Assembly (NCBI GenBank): GCA_030017715.1
Contig: JASEIU010000004.1
Location: 62,001 to 126,000 of the forward strand
Source of the DNA: Candidatus Saccharicenans sp.
GTDB taxonomy: Bacteria > Acidobacteriota > Aminicenantia > Aminicenantales > Saccharicenantaceae
Length of the DNA: 64,000 bases
Reading direction: 5' to 3'
This document shows positions 27,941 to 35,878 of this stretch, in pieces. How positions within the stretch are numbered: position 1 is the first letter of the stretch; each line of letters starts with the position of its first letter. The translations under genes and the position numbers were made by a program. The notes under the pieces are model-generated. The model made no database searches and was not told the DNA's origin. It was given only the letters and a program-made list of their open reading frames with translations.

Positions 27941-28471
27941 ATGATGAAGGACCTGAAATCACTCATCGTCGACGTTCCGGATTTTCCCAAGCCGGGAATT
28001 GTGTTCAAAGATCTAACCCCGGTCATTCAGGATGCCGAAGCATTCAATCTGGCTATAGACCTTATGGCCGAAGTGGCCCGGAGATATTCGCCGGAGAGAG
28101 TGGCGGCCATCGAATCCCGGGGATTCATTTTCGGGGCCGCCCTGGCCAGGGAGTTGCGGACCGGCTTCAGCCTGATCAGGAAAAAAGGCAAACTGCCTCG
28201 ACAGACCCTGACTGTTCTGGCTCCCAACGAATATGCGGTCGAGCATTTCGAGGCTCATCTGGACAGCATTCAACCCGGAGAAAAGGTGGTTCTGGTTGAT
28301 GACCTGATCGCTACCGGTTCATCGGCCGTCAGTGCCATCGAACTGGTTAAGAAGCTGGGTGGTCGGCCGGTGGCTTTCATGGCCCTGGTGGAACTGTCCT
28401 TTCTCGATGGAGTCAAGAAGATAGCAGAAGCTTATTCCGAGGTTCCGGTCTTTGCTCTGGTCAAGTTTTAA
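27941..28471 (+). CDS. apt: Adenine phosphoribosyltransferase
   Basis: This 176-residue purine-salvage enzyme makes AMP from adenine and PRPP. It has the N-terminal VPDFPKPGIVFKDLTP, IESRGFIFGAALA, the adenine-site RKKGKLP, and the PRPP loop VVLVDDLIATGSSA. Two tandem ATG codons occur (27941, 27944), with AAAGGAAA upstream. It sits 145 bp before a purine permease of the same pathway. Confidence 0.96.
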   Translation: MMKDLKSLIVDVPDFPKPGIVFKDLTPVIQDAEAFNLAIDLMAEVARRYSPERVAAIESRGFIFGAALARELRTGFSLIRKKGKLPRQTLTVLAPNEYAVEHFEAHLDSIQPGEKVVLVDDLIATGSSAVSAIELVKKLGGRPVAFMALVELSFLDGVKKIAEAYSEVPVFALVKF

Positions 28472-28496
28472 GGGCCGGAGCTGGTGCCGGACCTAA

Positions 28497-28525
28497 TTGT
28501 TCGATTTTAATAGATGTCATAAGAA
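28497..28525 (+). promoter_or_regulatory. Candidate promoter of the purine permease
   Basis: TTGTTC (28497-28502) and TAAGAA (28520-28525) are 17 bp apart. The resulting 85-nt leader is GC-rich with small stems (GCCGG/CCGGC and CCGGG/CCCGG), the last just before AAAAGGAGG. It does not match a purine riboswitch core that I know. Confidence 0.4.
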
Positions 28526-28616
28526 TAAGAACCTGTCGGGCGATGCCGGTCGAAGGCCGGCGCGGCTGCGACCTTGCCGGGCTTAAGTCTTCAGGCGACC
28601 CGGAAAAGGAGGGGCT

Positions 28617-29951
28617 ATGACCGAGGCGCTGGAAAAAATTTTCCGTCTTCAGGCCAACCGGACCAGTTTCAGGAAAGAAATCCTGGGCGGTCTGACTACC
28701 TTCATGACCATGTCCTACATCATTTTTGTTCAGCCGGCCATCTTAGGGCAGACCGGCATGGATATGGGAGCGGTGATGGTTGCCACCTGCCTGGCCAGCG
28801 CTCTGGCCACTCTGCTGACCGGGCTTCTGGCCAACTATCCGGTGGCCCAGGCCCCGGCCATGGGGCATAACGTGTTCTTTGCCGTCACCGTTTGCGGACT
28901 GATGGGCTATTCCTGGCAAGTGGCCCTGGGAGCAAATTTTATTTCCGGGTTAATTTTCTTAATCCTGGCCTTCCTGGGGGTGGCCGGAAAGCTGGTGGAG
29001 ATCATCCCGGACAGCCTGAAAAATGCCATTGCCGCCGGGATCGGACTGCTGATTGCCCTTATCGGCCTGGAATATGCCGGCATCGTGGTGTCGACACCCG
29101 GGGTTCTGGTCGGGCTGGGCGACCTGGGCAGCAAGCCGGTCATCCTGGCCTTCTTGGGTCTGCTGATAATATCCATTTTGATGGCCTGGAAAGTTCCCGG
29201 AGCTCTTTTATGGGGTATTCTCATAACCGCAGCCGTGGGCTTGCCACTGGGAGTGGTCAAGTACCAGGGAGTGGCGGCTGCTCCGCCGTCCCTGAGCCCG
29301 ACCATTTTTAAGCTGGACATTGCCGGCGCCCTTAAAAGCGGACTGATACCCATCATATTTGTCTTTTTCTTTCTTGATGTTTTCGACACCGTCGGCACCC
29401 TGGTCGGGGTTTGCGGCCCGGCCGGTTTCTTCAAAAACGGGAAACTGCCGAAAGCCAATCAGGCCATGCTGGCCGACGCCCTGGGGACGGTCACCGGGAC
29501 TCTCCTGGGAACCTCCACGGTGACCAGTTATATTGAAAGCTCAACCGGAATTGCCCAGGGAGCCAGAACCGGGCTGGCCAATCTGACCACTGCGCTCTTC
29601 TTTCTGGGCGCTCTTTTCCTGAGCCCGCTGGCGGCCATGGTCGGCGGGAGCTATGTTTACAGGGACCAGGTGCTTCATCCTGTGATCGCTCCTCCTCTCA
29701 TCATCGTAGGTTTTCTGATGATGAAATCGGTGGCCCGGATAGACTGGGAGGATGTCGGCGAAGCCATACCGGCTTTTCTGACGGTGGTGGTGATGCCGCT
29801 GGCGGTCAGCATAACCGACGGCCTGGCCTTTGGTTTTATCAGCTATTCTCTGATCAAATTGAGCCGGGGCGAAGGACGGAAAGTGCACTGGCTCATTTAT
29901 CTGATATCGTTATTGCTGGTAATCAGGTATTTTATAAGATATGTCAGCTGA
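28617..29951 (+). CDS. AzgA-type purine permease (NCS2 family)
   Basis: This 444-residue inner-membrane transporter belongs to the adenine/guanine/hypoxanthine permease branch. Conserved parts include EILGGLTTFMTMSYIIFVQP, APAMGHNVFFAVTV, FFFLDVFDTVGTLVGV and GTSTVTSYIESSTGIAQGARTGL, and about 12-14 hydrophobic segments. Function fits the preceding apt gene: purine uptake followed by salvage. AAAAGGAGG lies before the ATG. The exact purine cannot be read from sequence. Confidence 0.92.
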   Translation: MTEALEKIFRLQANRTSFRKEILGGLTTFMTMSYIIFVQPAILGQTGMDMGAVMVATCLASALATLLTGLLANYPVAQAPAMGHNVFFAVTVCGLMGYSWQVALGANFISGLIFLILAFLGVAGKLVEIIPDSLKNAIAAGIGLLIALIGLEYAGIVVSTPGVLVGLGDLGSKPVILAFLGLLIISILMAWKVPGALLWGILITAAVGLPLGVVKYQGVAAAPPSLSPTIFKLDIAGALKSGLIPIIFVFFFLDVFDTVGTLVGVCGPAGFFKNGKLPKANQAMLADALGTVTGTLLGTSTVTSYIESSTGIAQGARTGLANLTTALFFLGALFLSPLAAMVGGSYVYRDQVLHPVIAPPLIIVGFLMMKSVARIDWEDVGEAIPAFLTVVVMPLAVSITDGLAFGFISYSLIKLSRGEGRKVHWLIYLISLLLVIRYFIRYVS

Positions 29952-30055
29952 GGCGCGTCCGGCGCGGGAGGCGGCCCTGAACCCGGCCAGGAAGCAGGCC
30001 GCGGCCGTCAGGACTCGACTCGGCTCAAATTTGAATTCAGGTCTGGAGAAATAGA

Positions 30056-31822
30056 ATGAGAAGCATCAGAGTCTGGAAGTGGTTAATTCCTACTATTATA
30101 GTAGGAATTTTGCTGGGCTGCGCGGCCGGGGTGAAGGTGAAGGATGAAACCGCCCCGTTGCCGGGCGACCGCCGGTGGGTGGAAAAAACCATCAGGAATA
30201 TGACACTGGATGAAAAGGTCGGGCAGCTGGTGGTGGCCCGCTATAGCGGCGAGTTTTTCAATTATGACAGCCCTTATCTAAAAAACCTGGAAGCGCTGGT
30301 TAAAAAGTATCACCTGGGCGGGCTGATTCTGTTCGGCGGCGAAGCACTGGAAACAGCCTATTTCACCAATCATTTTCAAAAACTGGCCAAAATACCGCTG
30401 CTCATTGCCTCCGACCTGGAAAGGGGAGCCGGCAACCAGGTGACCGGCGCCACCCTGTTTCCGCCGCTGATGGCTCTGGGGGCGGCCGACTCCGAAGAGC
30501 TGGCCTATGAGATGGGCCGGGTTACAGCCATTGAAGGTCGGGCTCTGGGAATCCATATGACCTACGCTCCGGTCGTTGATGTCAACATCAACCCGGACAA
30601 TCCCATCATCAACACTCGCTCGGTCGGAGAAGACCCGGAGCAGGTGGCCAGAATTGCCCGGGCTTTTATCCGCGGCTGCCAGGGAAGCGGAATGATGGCC
30701 ACGGCCAAGCATTTTCCCGGCCACGGTGACACCGACCAGGATTCCCACAGCCTGCTGCCGGTGATCAGGGCCGATGAAGAACGATTGAACAGGGTTGAAT
30801 TACATCCCTTCCGGGTGGCCATTGAGGCCGGCGTGGAGTCCGTCATGACCGCCCATCTTTACATTCCGGCTCTTGAGCCGGAAGAAGGACTGCCGGCCAC
30901 TCTGTCGCCGCGTATCATGACCGACCTGCTGAGAAAGCAGATGGGATTCAGAGGATTGATCGTCACCGACGCCCTGGAGATGCGGGGTATAACCGGCTAT
31001 TTTGGCGACGAAGAGGCGGCTCTCCGGGCCCTGAAGGCCGGAGTGGACCTGCTGCTATTGCCGCTCGACCCGGTTAAAGTCATCGAGCACCTGAAACAGG
31101 CTGTCAGGAATGGAGAGTTGCCGGTCAGCCGGCTGGAGGAATCTTTGCGGCGAGTTCTGCTGGCCAAGACCAGACTGGGACTCCATCGCCAGCGCTTTGT
31201 CAGCCTGGAAAGACTGCCTTTGATCCTGGGAAAGCAGGAATTCAGAGACACCGCCAGAAAAGCTTTTGCCTCGGCTATGACCCTGGTGAAGAACGATAAC
31301 AACCTGCTACCGATTAAGAAGGATAAAAAAATTGTGCTTATGTCGCTCAGCAGCGACCCCGGGGATTATTTTGCCGGGCGCAGGCTGGCTTCCGAGCTGG
31401 TCAACCGCCTTCCCGCGACCAGGGTCTTCTATGCCGACGGTGACACCGGCCGGGAGAGGCTGACGGAAGCCATGTCGGCCTCATTGTCGGCTGACCTGGT
31501 GGTGGCCGCCCTTTTCTCCAGCCTGAGGTCGGGCAAGGGCACGGTTGACCTGGAGCCTGTCCAGGTGGAGTTTATCCGGCAGCTCAAAGCAGCCGGAGTC
31601 CGGGTGGTGGCGCTTTCTTTCGGCAGCCCTTACTTTTTGAGGCATTTTCCCGAAATTGACGGTTATCTCTGTTTTTATCGCAACACGCCGGAAACACAGG
31701 AGCTGGCGGCCCTGGCTCTCGCCGGCGAAATCAGAATTTCCGGCCGGCTGCCGGTTTCACTGCCGGGTCTCTACCCGCGCGGCCATGGCCTGATTCTGGA
31801 AAAATTCGAGGAGGCAAAATGA
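30056..31822 (+). CDS. Lipoprotein glycoside hydrolase family 3 (beta-N-acetylhexosaminidase-like)
   Basis: This is a 588-residue exported hydrolase. A lipobox LLGC places the lipidated Cys at residue 22. The GH3 barrel (about 45-370) includes KHFPGHGDTDQDSHS, the NagZ-type loop with the acid/base His-Asp pair, and the nucleophile motif VTDALEM. A C-terminal GH3_C-like domain follows (about 400-585), as in secreted NagZ of Gram-positive bacteria. It probably cleaves beta-GlcNAc from peptidoglycan or chitin-like sugars. GGAG precedes the ATG, and the stop overlaps the next gene (ATGA). Codons 10-18 contain a perfect 25-bp inverted repeat. Confidence 0.9.
   Translation: MRSIRVWKWLIPTIIVGILLGCAAGVKVKDETAPLPGDRRWVEKTIRNMTLDEKVGQLVVARYSGEFFNYDSPYLKNLEALVKKYHLGGLILFGGEALETAYFTNHFQKLAKIPLLIASDLERGAGNQVTGATLFPPLMALGAADSEELAYEMGRVTAIEGRALGIHMTYAPVVDVNINPDNPIINTRSVGEDPEQVARIARAFIRGCQGSGMMATAKHFPGHGDTDQDSHSLLPVIRADEERLNRVELHPFRVAIEAGVESVMTAHLYIPALEPEEGLPATLSPRIMTDLLRKQMGFRGLIVTDALEMRGITGYFGDEEAALRALKAGVDLLLLPLDPVKVIEHLKQAVRNGELPVSRLEESLRRVLLAKTRLGLHRQRFVSLERLPLILGKQEFRDTARKAFASAMTLVKNDNNLLPIKKDKKIVLMSLSSDPGDYFAGRRLASELVNRLPATRVFYADGDTGRERLTEAMSASLSADLVVAALFSSLRSGKGTVDLEPVQVEFIRQLKAAGVRVVALSFGSPYFLRHFPEIDGYLCFYRNTPETQELAALALAGEIRISGRLPVSLPGLYPRGHGLILEKFEEAK
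30085..30109. repeat. Perfect 25-bp inverted repeat in the signal-peptide codons
   Basis: AATTCCTACTAT (30085-30096), one central T, then ATAGTAGGAATT (30098-30109). It is AT-rich in a GC-rich gene and uses codons such as ATA and GTA. It could be an operator or an mRNA hairpin near the ribosome start site. Confidence 0.85.
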
Positions 31823-32814
31823 AATACAAAAATCTCGGTCAGACCGGAATTAAAGTCTCAGAATTATGTTTTGGCACCATGTCCTTCGGAGCCGAAGCCG
31901 ACGAGAAAACCTCGGCTGAAATGTTCGCCTACTGCCGGGACAAGGGCATTAATATCTTCGATTGTGCCGACCTTTATGCCAGGGGCCGGTCTGAAGAAAT
32001 CCTGGGCCGGTTGATCAAGGATTGCCGGGAAGAAGTGATCATCACCAGCAAGGTTTATTTTCCCACCGGGCCCGACATCAATGCCATGGGCGCCAATCGC
32101 CGGCATATAAGGTACGCGGTTGAGGGCAGCCTGCGCCGCCTGGGAACCGACCGCATCGATATTTATTTCGTCCATCGTTTTGACGATATAACTCCGCTGG
32201 AAGAAACGCTCCGGGCCCTGGACGATTTGGTGCATGAGGGCAAGATTCTTTATATCGGCCTCAGCAACTTCAGTGCCTGGCAGGTGGAAAAAGCCATCGG
32301 CCTGGCCGCTCTCCACGGACTGGCTCCTGTGGCCTGCCTTCAGCCGATGTATAACCTGGTCAAACGTCAGGCCGAGGTGGAGATTCTGCCGATGGCCGAA
32401 GCCGAAAAGCTTGGGGTTCTGGCCTACAGCCCTCTGGCGGCCGGGCTTCTTTCGGGAAAATACGGCCGGGACAGGAAGCCAGCTTCGGGACGGCTGGTGG
32501 AAAATAGGATTTATCAGGTCCGCTATGGGCAGGACTGGAGCTATGAAGTGGCCGAGAGATTTACCGACTATGCCCGCAGCCGCGGTTTCAACCCGGTCAG
32601 TTTAGCCATTGCCTGGGTGGGCAGTCATCCGGCGGTAACCGCCCCGATCATCGGAGCCAGGAATGTCGGCCAGCTTCAGGACGCCGTGGCCGCGGCCGAG
32701 ATTCAAATGACCGAAGAACTGCGCCGGGAAATTTCCAGCCTGTCCCCGGAACCGCCTCCGGCCACCGACCGTTCCGAAGAAAAAACCGAAACTCACTTTC
32801 CAATCCGCAGGTAA
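31819..32814 (+). CDS. Aldo/keto reductase
   Basis: This 331-residue NADPH-dependent oxidoreductase belongs to the AKR superfamily. The catalytic tetrad is visible as Asp and Tyr in FDCADLYARGRSEE, Lys in ITSKVYF and His in YFVHRFD. The GLSNFSAWQ and GARNVGQLQD cofactor segments are also present. Its ATG overlaps the stop of the GH3 gene, so the two are coupled; a role on a sugar released by that enzyme is only a guess. Substrate unknown. An inverted repeat ACCGGGC/GCCCGGT with a long loop follows the gene. Confidence 0.92.
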   Translation: MKYKNLGQTGIKVSELCFGTMSFGAEADEKTSAEMFAYCRDKGINIFDCADLYARGRSEEILGRLIKDCREEVIITSKVYFPTGPDINAMGANRRHIRYAVEGSLRRLGTDRIDIYFVHRFDDITPLEETLRALDDLVHEGKILYIGLSNFSAWQVEKAIGLAALHGLAPVACLQPMYNLVKRQAEVEILPMAEAEKLGVLAYSPLAAGLLSGKYGRDRKPASGRLVENRIYQVRYGQDWSYEVAERFTDYARSRGFNPVSLAIAWVGSHPAVTAPIIGARNVGQLQDAVAAAEIQMTEELRREISSLSPEPPPATDRSEEKTETHFPIRR

Positions 32815-32976
32815 GGCGGCCGGACCGGGCGGTGGAAAATGGTTTGCAATCCCCGGCCCGGTTTAATAGCATAATTGTGACCGGTCAGAAAGTTTTAGAC
32901 CTGAACCTACTTTCATAAAAGGCTGTCTGAACCGGTTGAGGTTGATGTTATTAAGTTCAATTCGAGGTTAAGCGAG

Positions 32977-35673
32977 ATGAAAACCAAGCCTGCCCGATTT
33001 GGGTTTGTTTTCTGTCTGACCCTGGCCGTTCTGATTTCCGGCTGCCGGGAAGAAAAGGTTTCTGGACCCGGAACGGAGACGGTCGGAGTGGATTTTTCCG
33101 GCCGGATGGTGGTGCCCGTCAACCAGGTGGTGGAACCTTACGGTTTCCAGGTTCAGCTGCCAGGTCTGCGGCCTCAGGGGCTGGCCATTTCTCCAGACGG
33201 GAAACTGGTGGCGGTATCGGGAAAGAGCAACGAGCTGCTCATAATCGACCCGGCCGACCTGAGAATCAGGCAGAAAGTGCCGCTTCCTTCCGAAAGCCGG
33301 AATGAACCGCTGCCAGAAGCCGCCTCGGACAACATCCTGGAACCAGACACCCGGGGCCAGTTGAGCTATAACGGACTGGTTTTTTCTCCGGACGGCAGCC
33401 GCATTTATTTAAGTAACGTCAACGGCAGCCTTAAAGTATTCACGGTCCACTCCGACGGTCAGGTCAGGCCGTCTCACACCATTCCGCTCCCTCCGGCCGG
33501 GGCTCCAAGAAGGGAAGAAGAGATTCCGGCCGGGCTGGCTTTCAGCCAGGACGGGAAAAAAATCTATGTTTGCGGCAACCTGTCCAACCGGTTGCTGGAA
33601 ATTGAATTCGACGCCGGCCGGGTGATAAGGGCCTTTCCGGTAGGCGTGGCTCCATTTGAAGTGGTGGTCAAAGGAAATAAGGCTTACGTCAGCAACTGGG
33701 GCGGCCGCCGTCCCGGCCCGGATGACCTGATCGGCCCGGCCGGGCGGGGAACTGTGGTCAGGGTGGACCCGGAAAAATTTATCGCCAGCGAGGGTTCGGT
33801 TACCGTCATCGATCTTAATTCCGGGCAGGCAATCAAAGAAATCGTCGTTCATCTACATTCCTCGGCCCTGGCGCTTTCTCCTTCCGGTCGCTATCTGGTC
33901 TGCGCCAATGCGGCTTCCGATAACCTGAGCGTTATCGACACCGAAAAGGATGAAGTGGTTGAGACCATCTGGGTCAAGCGCAGCCCGGCTGACCTGTTCG
34001 GCGCTTCGCCCAATGCCCTTTGCTTCCTGCCGGACGGCAAAAAACTTCTGGTGGCCAACGGCACCCAGAACGCCGTGGCTCTCATTGATTTCCGACCGAA
34101 AAAGAAGAAATCGCAACTTAAAGGATTCATCCCGGTGGGCTGGTTTCCCGGGGTTCTGGCCTGGGACAGAAACCTGAACCGGTTGTGGGTGGCTAACATT
34201 AAAGGGCTGCCCGACCTGCCGCGAACTGATGACTCAACCGGGCAGACCGGTTTTAACACCCACCAGTATTACGGGTCTCTCTCCGTGTTCAGCCTGCCCG
34301 GGAAAAAAGAATTGGCCGATTTGACCGACAGAGTCCTGGCTAATTACCACCGGGAAAGAATCAACCAGGCCCTGAAGAAGCCGAGGCCCGGCGCCCGACC
34401 CAGACCGGTGCCCGAACGAATCGGCGAGCCGTCGCTGATCAAACATGTGGTTTACATCATCAAGGAAAACCGCACCTACGACCAGGTTCTGGGCGATGTG
34501 CCCGAGGGCAACGGTAATCCCTCGCTCTGCATCTTCGGGGAAGAAGTGACTCCCAACCAGCACCGGCTGGCCAGGGAATTTGTCCTGCTGGACAACACCT
34601 ACTGCAGCGGCATCCTCAGCGCCGACGGCCACCAGTGGTCGACCACGGCCTTCGGCACCGATTACCTGGAGAAGTCCTTTGCCGGCTGGCCCAGGAGCTA
34701 CCCGGACGGGATGGGTCCGGACGAGGTCGATGCCCTGGCTTATGCTCCCAGTGGTTTCATCTGGGATAATTGCCTGAAGCACGGACTCAGCCTCTGGAAT
34801 TTTGGCGAATTTGCCATGCCCGACTGCGGCTGGGCCGACCCCGAACGCCCGGGAGAACCGGGCTGGCTGGACTTCTGGCATGAGTACCTGTACGGAAAAG
34901 GCGAAGTCAGGATCGGCAGTCGGCCGGGGATTCCTTCGATTGCCGCCTTCACCTCGACCGATTATGTCGGCTGGAACATGGCAGTCCCCGATGTCTGGCG
35001 GGCGCGATTCATAAAGAACAAGTTAAAGGAATGGGAAGAAAAAGGCGAAATGCCGCAGCTGGTGCTGATCTGTCTTCCGAACGACCATACGAGTGGCACG
35101 AAATCCGGTATGCCCACGCCCAGGGCGGCCGTGGCCGATAACGACCTGGCTTTCGGCCAGATAGTTGAAGCTTTCAGCCACAGCAGTTTCTGGAAGGAAA
35201 TGGTTATTATGGCCATCGAGGATGACCCTCAGAATGGGTTTGACCACGTCAGCGGCTACCGGACAACCGCCTACCTGGCCGGACCTTACGTGAAAAGAGG
35301 GGCGGTCGTCAGCACCCATTACAACACCACCAGCGTCCTGCGAACAATCGAACAGATTCTGGGCCTGCCGCCGATGAACCAGTTTGATGCCGCCGCCTCC
35401 CCGATGTTCGACTGCTTTACCGATGAGCCCGACTTCAGGCCTTTCACCTCGGTTGCCAGCCGCATTCCGCTGGATGAGTTGAATCCCGAGCCGAAGAAAA
35501 TAAGCGATAAGCTTCTAAAAAAGAACGCCCTGGTTTCGGCCAAGCTCAATTTTCGCCGGATAGATGCCTGCCCGGAAACGGTCCTTAACCGAATCATCTG
35601 GCATTCAGTCCGCGGTTCGGCCGCGCCTTATCCGGACTGGGCGGTGACGGTGGTCGAGGATGATGACGACTGA
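32977..35673 (+). CDS. Lipoprotein with YncE-like beta-propeller and phosphoesterase domain
   Basis: This is an 898-residue exported protein with a lipobox near residue 23 (LISGC). Residues about 60-430 form a seven-bladed propeller with YVTN-type repeats (GLAISPDGKLVAVSG, ALSPSGRYLVCANA). Residues about 480-830 are a phosphoesterase of the phospholipase C/acid phosphatase type (VYIIKENRTYDQVLGD, YCSGILSADGHQW, LPNDHTSGT, DDPQNGFDHVSGYRT). The two-domain layout is a known bifunctional family of unclear substrate; surface phosphate or phospholipid scavenging is plausible. A weak promoter pair, TTGCAA-17-TAGCAT, begins at 32844. Confidence 0.88.
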   Translation: MKTKPARFGFVFCLTLAVLISGCREEKVSGPGTETVGVDFSGRMVVPVNQVVEPYGFQVQLPGLRPQGLAISPDGKLVAVSGKSNELLIIDPADLRIRQKVPLPSESRNEPLPEAASDNILEPDTRGQLSYNGLVFSPDGSRIYLSNVNGSLKVFTVHSDGQVRPSHTIPLPPAGAPRREEEIPAGLAFSQDGKKIYVCGNLSNRLLEIEFDAGRVIRAFPVGVAPFEVVVKGNKAYVSNWGGRRPGPDDLIGPAGRGTVVRVDPEKFIASEGSVTVIDLNSGQAIKEIVVHLHSSALALSPSGRYLVCANAASDNLSVIDTEKDEVVETIWVKRSPADLFGASPNALCFLPDGKKLLVANGTQNAVALIDFRPKKKKSQLKGFIPVGWFPGVLAWDRNLNRLWVANIKGLPDLPRTDDSTGQTGFNTHQYYGSLSVFSLPGKKELADLTDRVLANYHRERINQALKKPRPGARPRPVPERIGEPSLIKHVVYIIKENRTYDQVLGDVPEGNGNPSLCIFGEEVTPNQHRLAREFVLLDNTYCSGILSADGHQWSTTAFGTDYLEKSFAGWPRSYPDGMGPDEVDALAYAPSGFIWDNCLKHGLSLWNFGEFAMPDCGWADPERPGEPGWLDFWHEYLYGKGEVRIGSRPGIPSIAAFTSTDYVGWNMAVPDVWRARFIKNKLKEWEEKGEMPQLVLICLPNDHTSGTKSGMPTPRAAVADNDLAFGQIVEAFSHSSFWKEMVIMAIEDDPQNGFDHVSGYRTTAYLAGPYVKRGAVVSTHYNTTSVLRTIEQILGLPPMNQFDAAASPMFDCFTDEPDFRPFTSVASRIPLDELNPEPKKISDKLLKKNALVSAKLNFRRIDACPETVLNRIIWHSVRGSAAPYPDWAVTVVEDDDD

Positions 35674-35684
35674 TCAGAGGCCAG

Positions 35685-35713
35685 AATCCGCTGAACGAGC
35701 GGATTTTCTTTTC
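35685..35713 (+). terminator. Intrinsic terminator after the propeller-phosphoesterase gene
   Basis: AATCCGCT (35685-35692) and AGCGGATT (35698-35705) form a perfect 8-bp stem with loop GAACG. The tail TTCTTTTCCC follows, 11 bp after the stop codon. Confidence 0.85.
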
Positions 35714-35878
35714 CCAGGGCCGTTATTTTTGTTCGGCCGGAATTGATAATTAAGAAGCGGCCGCAAACCGGTGCCCTGCGCCCGGCCGGACCGGTCAATT
35801 AACCGACCTGGCAGTCTGACTGTTCTGCGTCGGCAAGCAATTGATGGATTTTCCGCAGCCGGGCCCGGAGGAGCCGGC

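Noticed and set aside
28497-28616. Purine riboswitch before the permease
   Set aside because: The conserved three-way-junction core of known purine riboswitches is not present. Only generic GC stems are seen.
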